Assembly: GCF_018873765.1 (NCBI RefSeq)
Contig: NC_057924.1
Location: forward strand, 24,113,542 to 24,177,541
Source of the DNA: Telopea speciosissima
Lineage: Eukaryota; Streptophyta; Magnoliopsida; Proteales; Proteaceae
DNA length: 64,000 nt
Reading direction: 5' to 3'
Shown: positions 34,021 to 45,960 of the stretch, piece by piece
How the letters are laid out: each line of letters begins with the position of its first letter
Position numbering within the stretch: the stretch's first letter is position 1
The notes under the pieces: model-generated
What the model saw: only the letters and a program-made list of their open reading frames with translations
Databases searched by the model: none
What the model was told of the DNA's origin: nothing
Position numbers and translations under genes: made by a program

Positions 34021-34939
34021 GGTTACAACTGTCATTGACTTCACTAGGTTTACGATCGTGCTCTGACTCCAGAAGTACTAGGCCATTCCTCTGTTTCTCT
34101 TCCAAAGCAGTAGCCATAAATTCTTCCTTTTCAACGAAAGCAACCAAATGATTAGGACATTGAGCATACAAATGCTTGTACCACTTACATGAGAAGCACT
34201 ATATCTCAGCCTGTGGCTTTGTAGGAGGTATGCCGGAATCATGCCGAGATAGAGAATGAGGGTGGTTTGGCCTTGAAGATGCCATAGATGAACTGGTAAC
34301 TTGTGGCTTGCTAAATGACTTTCCTTAGAGAGAAGACTATTGCTGACTGGAACTATCACCCTTAGAGAAAGTATCTGTTAAAGTCTTCCAAGTGTATGGT
34401 CGCTTCAGACTTTCTTCTACCTAATATGCCACCTGTACAGCATCATCCATCGTAGGCAGTCGACTGGATACTATTGCATCACTGATCTGAGGGTGCAATC
34501 CATTGTGGAACTGTGCCACCAATACCTCCTCATCCCATTCAAAATTAGATCGAGTGGTTAAATAGTAAAACCTGACTACATATTCCTCAATTATCATGAT
34601 GTCCTGTCTCAATTGTACAAACTTGTGGTGCATACGCTGCTTGTAGTCAGTAGGCAAGAATCTCTGGTTCATGGCTTCTCTCATCTCAGCCCAAGTAGTC
34701 TCTAACCCAATACCTCGAATTCGATTATGTTGTTGGTGTCTGATCACCAAACTCGAGATATACCATCTAAAATATCTCCAAACTATGAACCTAGTCAAGA
34801 TACCGCTCTGGTTGTTATCCTCATAAAAGTCAAGGACGTCCAGCACTCCAGATTCGCTCCTCTTTCAGCTCCATAAAGAGGATCATCATATCAACCAACT
34901 CCATATGGTGGTAGTAGTGTATGATGTGGTGGTGTGGTG

Positions 34940-34977
34940 TAAGATGTGGTGGTGGTGGTGGTGGTGGTGGTGGTGGC
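34940..34977. repeat. (GGT)n microsatellite in gypsy gag
   Basis: About 12 GGT units, read on the gag strand as a proline or histidine run depending on frame. Confidence 0.85.
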
Positions 34978-35731
34978 AGTGGTATAACATGAGACGGGCC
35001 CTGTAGGATGGAGTTAGAAGTATCCCCAGACTGTATAGGACTCTCTCCTTTATCAGAAGCCACCAATCTGTCAATGGAAGCTTGCATGGATGCCATCATA
35101 GTTTGAATAGAACTAACAACTGTGCTAAGGGTACCAACACGATCTGTGAAGTTGGCAATATCACCTGCTTTCATCTTTATAAGAATTAAGCTATCATGGA
35201 ATCTCTTTATTGGCCACCATGGTTGGGATATGATTAAAATCTCAAATTGGTGGTGATCCCAAGGTTCGGAACCCTTTTCAGAAGCACTATGGACCCACAC
35301 AAGCAAGAAAACTCTCAAACCAATGGCAAAATAGTAAATAAACTGAAGTTTATGAGAATGGCACAACTGTAATTAAAAGGAATCTTAAATGGTTATTAAA
35401 GAATAGAGGGTGGAGGGACATAAATAGAAATAAACCTTTAAGTGCATTATCGTGGGGGACAATAGAGTTATATAGGAAGGGATAATTCTGGAATTAAAAG
35501 GAAATAAGACTTAAATGGATTAGAAGATCTAAGGGGGGGCAATATTGGACATTGGGGTTAAAAAAAGGGATTTAACGTGGGGGAGGGGAGGAAGACGAGG
35601 TTATTTTCAACCTGTGTCCAACAAACCAGCAAAGAAGGGAGGAGAGTTCAAGTTTGACAGTGGACCGACCCGATTTAAGAAATTCGGCCACCAGAGTATG
35701 GGGAACGAACCACGGTGAAGGCTCCTAAAAC

Positions 35732-37103
35732 CATAGTTCGAGAACTCGCGAGATCTCGACGAGTTTCTCGGTTTTTCAAAATCCCAAGACGAGACTGCCT
35801 ACGAGTCTCAAAATGTCAATATCTCTCCCTCCGAGATCTCGGTTTGACATAGGAAAATGCCCATCTAGGTCCTTTATATGAGTGCCAGATCTCGAGATCT
35901 TGCTGGAAATTCTTGGTATACAGACACCTATCTATGCCAGGAACCAAGACAGACAAGACAGACACTTCTTTATGCCTAATATCATTCAAGTAAATGCTTT
36001 TGTATTTGTATTTCATTTACTTAAGATATTATTCATAAATAAGCAAATACCCCCCCCCCCATTTGAATCCAATAAAAATAGTTAAAAAATCAAATTCCAA
36101 AAGGAAAAAAAGTCAACCCCCCAGTTTAAGAACAAAAACTGGATTTTCGACGGTAGGTGCAATTTTCAACTTTCTAATGCTGGGGTTTTTCTCAAACCTA
36201 AAAATTCCATAAATCTTATTATGGTAAAACATTGCTAAAAACCAAAAGTGCGGTAAAATATTCATTTGTTTTGATGTCCAAAAAATTATTTTCATTCAAA
36301 GCGATTTTGACAGCATTCGCGCACACCGAATTAAGTTTGACCGGTACATAACTCTTTCAATATAAATCAGATTTTTCAAAGCTTTCCAACAAGTCCAAGA
36401 TTGCTAAAATCTGATTTATATTGAAAGAGTTATGTACCGGTCAAACTTAATTCAAGAGACGAATGTCACAAAATCGCTCCAATGAAAATAATTTTTGGAC
36501 ATCAAAACAAATGAATATTTTACCGCACTTTTGGTTTTTAGCAATGTTATACCATAATAAGATTTATGGAATTTTTAGATTTGAGAAAAAACCCAGCATT
36601 AGAAAGTTGAAAATTGCACCTACCGTCGTAAATCTAGTTTTTGTTCTTGAACTGGGGGGTTGACTTTTTTCCCTTTTAGAATTTGATTTTTTAACTATTT
36701 TTATTGGATTCAAATGGGAGGGGATATTTGCGTATTTATGAATAATATCTTAAGTAAATGAAATACAAATACAAAAGCATTTCCTTAAATGATATTAGGC
36801 ATAAATAAGTGTGTTTGTCCTGTGTCTGTCCTGGTTTCTAGCATAAGTAAGTGTCTGTCCTGCTTTCCTACTAACTGAAACTCCTATATGGACTTTGTTT
36901 TTGCAAAATCTGATAGTGCCATTGTGTTTAAATGGCCTAAAATAGGCTCAATACCAAGTTTCAGACCCAAACTAGGTCTAAAACCCACCGAGATGAGGCT
37001 TTGAGTCGAGAAAAAAAAAAGCGCACCTACTCGGTGAGATCTCGACTCGACTCGGTTTTTCAAGGATCCAAGTTGGCACCGAGACCCAAGTTTTCGAACC
37101 TTG
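35732..37103. mobile_element. fold-back hAT element, 1.37 kb
   Basis: Ends CATAGTTCGAGAACTCGCG and (inverted) CAAGGTTCGAAAACTTGGG are flanked by a perfect 8-bp duplication CCTAAAAC (35,724-35,731 and 37,104-37,111), so this is an hAT element. Most of the interior is one long inverted repeat: the left arm (about 35,905-36,375) is the reverse complement of the right arm (about 36,406-36,870), with only about 30 bp between them. No transposase. The transcript of either strand would fold into a hairpin of roughly 450 bp. Confidence 0.93.
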
Positions 37104-37504
37104 CCTAAAACCCAAGTATGGGCGAACTCAATCTTCAACCTAACAGTTTCAAAACTTCACTGGCGAATGTTACAGAACTAGGTAGGGGTTCTTTTTTTAC
37201 CTCATAACAGGGAGGGAATCAGCTTCGAAAATTTAGAGATGGAGTCTTCATGGAAATGTGATTCAACCCTAGGTTCCCTGAGAGGCCTAGGGTATCTTAA
37301 GGGAACCTCACGAAAGAATCAGGACGCGCTAATGTCAACGCAAGGTCTACCCTAGGCCATGCTCGGTTTCAACAGGTGGGAAGAAGAGAAATATGACAAG
37401 GAAGAAAGTACCAAACAACAAAGGAAGAAGGAAAGAACAGGGAGAGAGAAGCAGAGATCGTATCTTAACGGAGCAAAGAGAGAGATTGATGGGGAGGAAC
37501 TTTC

Positions 37505-37517
37505 AGCTCTGATACCA
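37505..37517 (-). other. primer-binding site of the gypsy relic
   Basis: TGGTATCAGAGCT on the minus strand, a match to the initiator-methionine tRNA site, with an LTR end presumably beginning at about 37,521. The far end of that LTR was not found. Confidence 0.75.
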
Positions 37518-37787
37518 AATTGGTGGAGGCCCAATGAGAGAACGGGAAGATATCTGAGATGGGAACTCAAAGTTGCAGGGACGATAGGAAGTTCCATGAC
37601 CACAGTCGCACCCACATGCCACAAAATGATCAAATCAATTTATTTTCATTTTAATCTATCTATCCAATGATGGGTTACAAGGTATAAATAAAAGAAAATC
37701 GAAAGACTCCTAATTGGAATGTAAAACTGAAACTAACTTGCATCCAAATTGTTAGGTACTTGACTGATACGCCAAAAACTCAAGAGC

Positions 37788-38206
37788 TGATGGAACGTGT
37801 TAAATCAAGACCTTTAACCTATCTCATACTAAGCTGGCCCAATCTAGCACCCATACACTAAATCGAACCCCATTAGGCACATAACAGACCACCACGCTTT
37901 CGCAACCGTCATCCTCAACGGCTCACTCTAGGCAACTCTCACTCTGGTGGCAGGTAGCCTTTTCCAGGCGGCTCAACTTTGCCCCAATGTTTTTGCCTGG
38001 CAGCATAGCCCATTCTTGACGGCTTTCACTCTACTCTAGGTAGCCCTCTCCTAGGTAGCCCTTTTTGTGACTCAAACCCATGACAGGTGTCTAGCTCTGC
38101 TACCAAATGTTAGTACATGTTAAATCAAGCCCTTTAACCTATCCCATACTAGGCTAGCCCAAACTAGCGCCCATACACTAAATCGAGACCCATTAGGCAC
38201 ATAACA
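37788..38206 (-). mobile_element. second TRIM-like element
   Basis: Direct repeats 37,788-37,886 and 38,108-38,206 (99 bp each) share TGTTAAATCAAG, TTTAACCTAT and CATTAGGCACATAACA. On the minus strand a primer-like site TTGGTAGCAGAGCT directly follows the upstream repeat. The 221-bp centre has no ORF. No target duplication was found. Confidence 0.6.
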
Positions 38207-38479
38207 CAAACTCTATCTCTCATTTCCTACATAGCCTATCCAAAGAAAAACATGATAAAAGAAGACTCCTGATTAAACTACTACCAGCCTTTATTAGACG
38301 AAAAACCCAAATTGTGCCGGTTTCGTTTGGGCTTGGGCTTCCCAAACCGGTCATGCTGGTCCAACCATTCAAGTGTCACTGTATCAGAATCACTAGGACT
38401 CAGATTTTTAGGCAATTCTGACAATTCAATCACGGACTTCCTTTGTTCCTGTATTTCCGGAATATGAGTTTTTTAGTTG
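38207..38479. other. no feature recognised
   Basis: Short stretch between the TRIM-like element and the RTE LINE target duplication. It contains an imperfect inverted pair around CCGGTTTCGTTTGGG and CCCAAACCGG (about 38,318-38,351). Confidence 0.4.
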
Positions 38480-38499
38480 TTATAAAAGTCACCTCCATT

Positions 38500-38800
38500 G
38501 TGAAGAGATGGGACAAGTATATTTTTTACCTACTAAATGGATATAAGTCGAGTAGAAATGTCCCAGGCGAGTATATTACCCAACAAAACACAACACGTCA
38601 TAGATATGTACGAAAGGTTAGTGTGACGAAAGTTAAAGAAGCCTTAAGAAAGATGAAAGCAGGTAAGACATCAGGCCTAGACGAGATCCTAATAGAAGTG
38701 TGGAAAACCCTAGGAGGTTGTGGGGTTTATTGGTTAACCAATCTATCAAACAGGATTATGAACACAAGGAAGATGAATGGAGAAGTATTGTGATCCCGAT
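38500..38800 (+). pseudogene. RTE LINE ORF2, upstream piece
   Basis: The plus frame includes VKRWDKYIF, VTKVKEALRKMKAGKTSGLD and EVWKTLGGCGVYWLTNL, the region just ahead of the reverse transcriptase palm. A one-base frame change occurs near 38,790, before IVIPI at the insertion point. Confidence 0.85.
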
Positions 38801-40527
38801 TGATGTAGGACAAAACATGAAGAAAAAGAGATCAAAACACTGTTCATGTTACTGTACACATGAACAGTGTCAAAACCCCTTATTTTGCCTTGGTGAGAAT
38901 ATTATTAGAAGATCCTTGGTCGGGACTACATGAGAATCCTAGCTTTGACAAGAAAGAGGATCGGCTGCTAGAAGACTTGAAGATCTGATTTTATTTTGTT
39001 ACTATTCTCTTAGTACTACTTAGTTACTAAATCTATTGGTTTCTATTTTACTTATTCTTGCATGTGGCTGAACTATAAAACCCAGTAGTTTCTAATTTTA
39101 GTTACCTTCGATTTTAGTTAGGTTTTAGTAGTTTCTATTTTCCTTACTTTCTATTTTAGATTATTTCTATTTTTATTGTAAGCTTGCCTAAGCTATTAAT
39201 AGACCTCTCATTGTAATGAAGGAACACAATTTTTGAGAATAGAAATTGCTGGCCAAGCTTGCCATCGTATTATGGGAGAACCTCCTTGTTTCAATAGCTG
39301 GGATAGCTATGGGTGAGAGACCCAGGCTGAGAGAGCCACTCCCCCTACCCCCTTTCTTCTAAGTTCTATCCATGGTTTAAAGTATCGGTACGTATCGTAT
39401 TGTATCGGTATCGGTCAATGTCAATACGATACATACCGATACATATCCTTTTTTTTCTAAAAAAAAATAATGTATTGCCTGTATCGATATGTATCGATCG
39501 ATACGTGTCAATACGATACGATACGGTCAATACGTACTATTTTTTATTTTTTATTATTTTTTAAATGTATCGATATGTATCGGTACGTTTCGATATGTAT
39601 CGACTGATACATTCGATACGTATCAATACTTAGAGAGACATGTGGTTATTTTCATTCTTTCCAAAAAACACGAACCAGAGAGGTTTCCCAGCGGAAAAAA
39701 CCCCTGTTCAGCCAAGGAAAAAAACCCCAAATTGTTGCTTCAAATCCATTTTTTCGACCAAATCTGTTGAGGGCTTCAATTCCTTTGTGAAAAACAACTT
39801 TAGAAGAGGTGGAATCACATCCTTTGCTGCATCAACAACCCAGATTCGAAGATTGAAGGTGTTCTTGAAGGGAAAGGTGGTTTTTTTTTTTTAAATCTTT
39901 GATTTTAGTTCTTTTTTTTGCGATTCAAAGAGAAAAGGTTAAACTAAGTTAGTGATGCATTATTTGCATACATTTGCAAAAATCTTTGCATTTTTCACCC
40001 AAAACCGAAAATTGCTTCTCAAATTGATTTTTTTTATTTCTTCCAAAAATTTCAACCTATGTTTATGTGTATAATATATGTATAACATAATATACAGATC
40101 TATCACTTTCAATCAAGATTATATTTTTACCCTATAATCTGTAATTATTTTTTTCTATTTTCTGAAATTATAAATACTTACAAAAATGAAAAAATTTATG
40201 ATTTTTTCATCTTTACCCTTTCATTATAGTTTGATTAAATGTCTCAATGGCTGAAATACATGAGAAGACTTAGATTGATATTATTTGTATGCTAAAGTAC
40301 TATTTATATTATTACGACATTTTTTTAATTTCTGAAAAATTAAATAATGTGAAACTAATTATGGAAAATATAAAAATGTTTAAAGTTTGCTTAATATACT
40401 TTGCTAAGTACATGCAATGCATGAAATGCATCATATAGACATGTACTTTACTTGTATAAATTATTAATATGTGGATTTTAATATAGTTTAATATTTATAT
40501 AGTTATCTACTTATCTTTGGTGTTTAG

Positions 40528-40740
40528 GACGATGCTGCGACAACAAGACATTGGGTGGTCTTATTGTACCAAGATAAACAACAATAGATTGCATACAATG
40601 TGCAACTTCTGTGACACTCAACATCTTGGAGGTGGGGTAACTCGGCAAAAATAACACATGGCAGGAGGATATGGAAATGTTGCAAAGTGTACAAAGTGCC
40701 CTGTAGAATTAAGCAAGGCAATGCAAAAACAAGAGAGATG
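40528..40740 (+). pseudogene. hAT transposase, BED zinc-finger exon
   Basis: An AG acceptor at 40,526-40,527 opens an exon whose frame reads DIGWSYCTKINNN, then MCNFCDTQHLGGGVTRQK, stop, HMAGGYGNV and KCTKC. This is the BED DNA-binding finger (C-x2-C ... H ... C) that recognises transposon ends. The TAA at 40,652-40,654 truncates it just before the histidine. A second stop follows in the same frame at about 40,750, ahead of the main frame. Confidence 0.8.
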
Positions 40741-40781
40741 CGGAAAATAAATCCACCCAAGCACATGAGGATGAGGATGTT

Positions 40782-42173
40782 TTGGTGGAAAATTTGATGG
40801 AAGACTTCAAAGCTTATAAAGGATCTGATATGGAAGCGGAGGAGGACCCAGAGTTGGCATGGGCGATGCGACAATCAAGACATAAAGCAAGAGAGAAACA
40901 ATGGAGAGCTGAGCAATTGGTAAGAAGTCAATCAACTCGACCCCAACGTCAGGGCCCTGTAGACATTGGTGTTGGCTCATCTTGTCGTCCATTTGTAGCT
41001 AAGGGTAAGGAGCTTGCTGGTCTTAGTAGAGCAACCAGTGTCAAGGGAATGTTTGACCGGTTTACTAAGAGTGGTAAAGGTAAGAGAAAGAAGAGCCCAG
41101 ATATCACAGACATGGATCTTAATGTCTACAGACCGAGAGATGATGGCCAACCGAGGATTGAAGAAAGCTTTCAACCCAAAACATTGAGTGAAGGGATAGG
41201 TAAAGCAATCTCCAGATGGTTCTATAGTTCCATGATTCCACCACATAAGGCCAAAGATCCCCACTTCAAGGCTATGGTAAAGGAGATTCAGCGGTGTGGG
41301 AAAAATGTGAAGCCACCCACACCTTATGAGATTGTTGGGCCTTACTTGGATGATATTATCCAAGAGGTGCATGAGTATATTGAGAGGTTCAAGGAGAAGT
41401 GGCCATTATATGGAGTGACCATCAAGTGTGATGGATGGAGTGGACCAACAAGATTATCCATCTTCAATTTCCTTGTCTATTGTGATGGACAGACGATCTT
41501 CCACAAGTCGGTCAATGCATCTAGTGAAATCAAATATGCCCATTACTTGAATAAGTTAATAGACGAAGTTGTGGAGGAGGTAGGAAAAGAAAATGTTGTC
41601 CAGATAGTAACTGACAATGCAGCAAATTTCAAAAAGACTGGTCAGTTGCTTATGTTGAAGAAGCAGAATCTATTTTTGACACTATGTGCGGTTCATTGTA
41701 TAGATTTGATGTTCAAGGACATAGGAGAATTGCCAAAGGTCCAACGGTTGGTTGGTAATGCAAGGAAGATCACCAACTTTATTTATAAACATAGTTGGGT
41801 TTTGGCATTGATGAGGAGTCACACAAAAGGGGATTTAGTGAGGCCTGCAACCACAAGATTTGCAACAAATTACATTGCAATTGATAGCCTCATTTCCCGA
41901 AAGGATGGGCTCTTTAAGATGTTCACCTCTCCTGACTGGTTGACTAGCAGTTATGCAAGGTCTGAAATTGGGAGATTTGTTCAAGATCTTGTCACCTCCT
42001 CACAGTTTTGGGCTACGATGAGCCGACTTTATAATGTTCTGATGCTACTCTTTTGTCTGCTTCGAGAGGTTGATGGGGATAAGGAGCAGACCATGGGTAA
42101 GATGATAGAGGCCATGGAAGTAGTGAGAAGAGGATACATGACAATAACCCAACATCAAACAAGAAGTATTTGA
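40782..42173 (+). pseudogene. hAT transposase, DUF659 core (463 codons open)
   Basis: Catalytic core of a plant hAT transposase. Motifs: a Lys/Arg-rich N-terminal stretch, FYSSMIPPHKAKDPHFKAMV (about residue 150), KCDGWSGPTR (first catalytic-type aspartate, DUF659), VQIVTDNAANFKKTG (second aspartate), LCAVHCIDLMFKDIG, and RPATTRFATNYIA. It is open for 463 codons. A frameshift near 42,160 separates it from the continuing KIINERREKM segment (42,170-42,240). The ATG at 40,782 is only the first in this frame; the true protein began with the BED exon. It is the longest open frame in the window, yet the flanking breaks make a working enzyme unlikely. Confidence 0.88.
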
Positions 42174-42325
42174 AAATTATAAATGAGCGAAGGGAAAAGA
42201 TGTTGGTTCAAGATGTTTGTCGGGCAAGTAATCTTATTCTTATAACTCATCCTAAGCTACTATTTATTTATGTTAGTTCTAGGTTTCTAACCATCAATTA
42301 CAAACCATGTGCAGCATATTATTTA

Positions 42326-45300
42326 TGTTACACCTGCGCCCAAAATACACCCTAATATCCCGGGCCAAATTGAATTTTTACTGACGGGTGTCGCCACAAT
42401 GCCAACGGTCAACACATGCGACCTTGGACCGTAACAGTCAAAGGGAAGCTCGAACACAAGGATTGTATTCACACCTTGATGGACGAGTGGACCACACAAT
42501 GGGTAAGCTTTGAACCCTAAATGTTTGGTATACATACTCCCCTTGAAGTCCTTGATGTGTGGGCCAAAGCCCCACATCCCCTACTGTTGATTTCGGCCTT
42601 GACAGCAGGAACAGATCCACTGCTGGTGAATCCGTCCGATAATCCGTCTGTGCTGTCATGCTGGTTTTATGTGCTTTCTCGTATGGGGTCCACGTGCCTG
42701 TGCTCCGGACACCGTGGCTAGGTCCCCAGACATGGTGGACCCCCACCCTTACCCTCTTTTGCATTGTTGGACCTTGTATGTGGGCCCACAAGGCCCAAAT
42801 ATGATTTTAAGAAGTTTTAGTGTTAAAGGCCTAAACCAAACAAGACTCAAGACCTTAGTACTTGAAGTTTTAATGAGAAACCAAACGGACCTTAAGGCCC
42901 ATGTTTTATTCTAAAACTAGCCTTAAATGTGTTCTTGTTAAATGAACTTTTAATCTACCCTACCCAAACAGGCCTTAAGTTACAACTAAGAGACCCTAGC
43001 CAAACAAGCCTTAGTTGGGCTTTTTCTATAAAAAGGGTACCTAAGGCTTAAACTCTCCCATTCTCTCATTTCATCTCCTCTACAAGACAAAAACGTGGGA
43101 AGAAGAGGAGAAAAGGAAAAGAAGAAGAAGAGAAGAGGGAGGAAAGAATGGGAGCCTTGCTGTCCACATCCTTGTGTGCTACCCTTTTCTTCTCCTCTTG
43201 AAGTCCAAGCCTAAGGAAGAAGAAAAAGAAGAAAAGGAAAGAAAGGTAGAGAAGGAGAAGGAGAAGGAGGTCAAGGGGGCTCACCTAGCCTTGGTTCTTG
43301 CTTCCTCTTTGCTTGTGAGTAATCTTCCCAACTCTCCCTCTCTATTTCTCTAATTGCTAGCTTAGGGTTTAGGATCTTGAGTTGGGTTGGCTTGGGTTCC
43401 ACTTGGGACCCAATGCTCTTGTTGGGGACATGATCCTAGTCCTTTTGTGTGCCATTGTACACCCTTACTCATCCCATTGAGGTACCATATGACCCAATCC
43501 TTGTAAACCTAGGTTTTTCACCCAAAAACCCAAGTTTGGGTTGGGTAATTGGGTATGGACCATAGATGGCTTAATGCATTGTGCCATTAGGGTTATTAGG
43601 ACCCTGATGAACTTTAGGAACCATCCCTACAAGCCCTTGAAGCCATTGGGGGCCTTGGGGATCGATTTGGATGAAGTTCGGAGTTGAAAAACTCATTCCT
43701 GCTGCGAACGGACTCACCATTGTGCCTCCGTCTGTGGTTCCGTCCCCTCTCGGGTGTGTCTCAGGGTTCGAACGGATGCACGGACGGATTCACATGAGTG
43801 CCTCCGTTCGAGAATCTGTCCGTTGTTGACAGCTTGACTGTTGCTAAGTATTTTGGCCATAACTTTGTCTATACATATCGTATCGACGCGATTCAAAATG
43901 CGTTGTAAAATAGACTCAAAGGGATATATTTCCTATGAAGGAACCTTGGACCCAATCCGAATGAAAGACCCTCGAAAGTGGGCCCAAACATTGAGGTTAT
44001 GTTTTGACAGCAACTCTAGAACATAACCTTAATCCGGTGACCTCGCCCACGTCGTGGCGGCTTGTGTAAGACTTGTTAAATTTTAATGGGAGTTAATTAC
44101 CACCTAAATTGCCCCCTAAGTATACCAATCAAATGACCTATTGTGGTGCCAAGGTTTACCCTTAATGCCCTCAAAACCCCCCTTGTTGTCCTAAAGGACT
44201 TGTGACCTCAACCTAGAAATGGAAAAGCCCTAAGGTGATTCCAAACCCTTGAATCCCCAAGACTAATGCCTAGGCTAGGCCATGGTAGCCTTGTTGGACC
44301 TTGAAGTGATCCTTTTGGATCCTATGGTCCCAATACCTTTAATGGTGAAAATTGAAAGAAAGAGACTTAAGAATTTCTTGTTCAAGCCTGAACGGATCCA
44401 GGAATGGACCTAGGCCGTTGCCTCCACTCCTTAGTCCGTTCGTATTGTGTTTTTCCATACACAATAGTAACACTTGGGGACTCCTAATAGGATCCCTCCA
44501 CACATATTCTAACACTTGCTCTCGCACCTTTAGGCTGTCAAGCTCGTACGGGAGAGCATGTACCAAAGCAAACACTAATAGACACCCCGAACATTACACG
44601 AATCATTAGTGAGTGGGGGTTGGACTTTGTTTGATCATTGAGTGATTCTATGTTTAAATGATATATTTTGTTGCAATCAAATTACTTGTTATACTTCATG
44701 CATAACGCATATTTGCATTATTTACCTATGATTATGTTCATGTGTATGTTAATTGATGGCTATATGTTGTGATTGTGTTGGAAATGGATGAGATGGTAAT
44801 GTGGTTGTTTAATGTCTCTTATCATGTATTATATTCGGCCTATCTTGTGCTGTGTCGTGCTGGTGCCCGGGTGATAGATGGTATGGGACGTTGATGCACT
44901 CGGAATACCTCTCGATACGATAGATTCATATAGCATTTTGCATATTGGGTTTGTAATTTGTGTTAAAATGGATACGGGTGGTACATGTGTGAGTTCCTAC
45001 ACCGTGATCGCCTTATTGATAATCGGCCCGGGGATCGAGGGTGTGTTCCGGTACCGTGGTTTGGGATTATCGGAGGTTTGCTGGGAGACCGATGGTGTGT
45101 TCTGGGACTGGCAGGCTTCCACTGACGTAGTTAAGGTTATATCGTTGGGGATCGAGGGTATGTTCTGGTACCAGGGATATGGCTCTACTATGTCGTAGAT
45201 TAATGGCATTGTATCGTTGAGGATCGAGGGTAAGTTCCGATACCAGGGATACAGTTCCATTACTCTACACAGCATAGCATTCATGCATACATTACATCTC

Positions 45301-45955
45301 ATCATCATCATCAACATCATTCATCATTATTCATATTACATATCATACTGTTGTGTATGTTGCATGACTGTAAATTGGATCTGATGTGCGAGTCATCATT
45401 GGTGGTATGGGACGTCAAGGATGTTCGCTCATCAGGTTCAGGTTGCAGTCCCATATTTGTTATGCGTGTGGTTCAATTTCCTGCTCATTGGGCTAGTAGA
45501 GCTCACCCCTCGGGGAACCCTTCTTTTTAGATTGTGATGTAGGTTGTACAGTGTCGGTGGATGATAAAGGACCCGGTAAAGGATATGGATGCGAAAGTTG
45601 GTCTATAACCGTTGATGCTTCTTTTCTTCTTGTTGCTTTTAATATTGTATTTCCTTGATATATGTTTCCTTCCTTTCTCTGTACTATCAAACAACTTCTA
45701 TTGTAATAACTTTTAAATTCAAGAATAACCCACCTTATGTATTTATTATCATCGTAGCTATGTTCCTTAAATCAGAATCAGCAGTATTTATTACAGGTCT
45801 TCCGCAATTCTGATATTGGATCTGATTCTCATTTGTGTTACTGTGAGGTAAGCCACTGCGTCCATGATCCTGGAGGCGGTTTAGGATGATGGTAAGCATC
45901 CTAGTCATACCCTTTTTATAGTATTTTATCCCTTGCCGGGATTGGGGTGTGATCA
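42326..45955 (+). mobile_element. solo LTR of a Tekay/Del-like gypsy element
   Basis: 3.63 kb without coding capacity, starting TGTTACACCTGCGCCC and ending GGGGTGTGATCA. From memory this resembles the TGTCACACCC...GGGTGTGACA ends of Tekay/Del chromovirus LTRs, which are unusually long. Flanking 5-mers (ATTTA and TTTGA) match at only three of five positions. Inside are repeated CGAGGGTRTGTTCYGGTACC blocks at 45,030-45,250. Direction is arbitrary. It sits in an intron of the hAT transposase. Confidence 0.55.
45030..45255. repeat. short tandem-like blocks in the solo LTR
   Basis: Four spaced copies of a GGGGATCGAGGGTATGTTC-like block followed by TACCAGGGATAT-like text (about 45,030, 45,090, 45,150, 45,220). 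Confidence 0.7.
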
Positions 45956-45960
45956 TTTGA

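Larger units (their letters stand above)
34021..37520 (-). pseudogene. gypsy gag and leader relic
   Basis: A minus-strand gypsy element keeps its primer site (37,505-37,517, TGGTATCAGAGCT), leader and gag. Gag shows FIVWRYFRWYISS-like text, then WAEMREAMNQRFLP, RFYYLTTRSNFEWDEE and FHNGLHPQISDAI (34,846-34,421), the retrotrans_gag core. A CCHC knuckle CFSCKWYKHLYAQC lies at 34,198-34,157. The upstream gag part (35,366-34,830) has a histidine/proline run from a (GGT)n tract at 34,940-34,975. Code ends where the copia LTR begins at 34,020. The fold-back hAT at 35,732-37,103 lies in its leader. No protease or RT is present. Confidence 0.8.

Noticed and set aside
37352-37670. Two overlapping frames of about 100 codons on opposite strands
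   Set aside because: They lie in the purine-rich leader around the gypsy primer site; no domain, and retroelement context explains the region.
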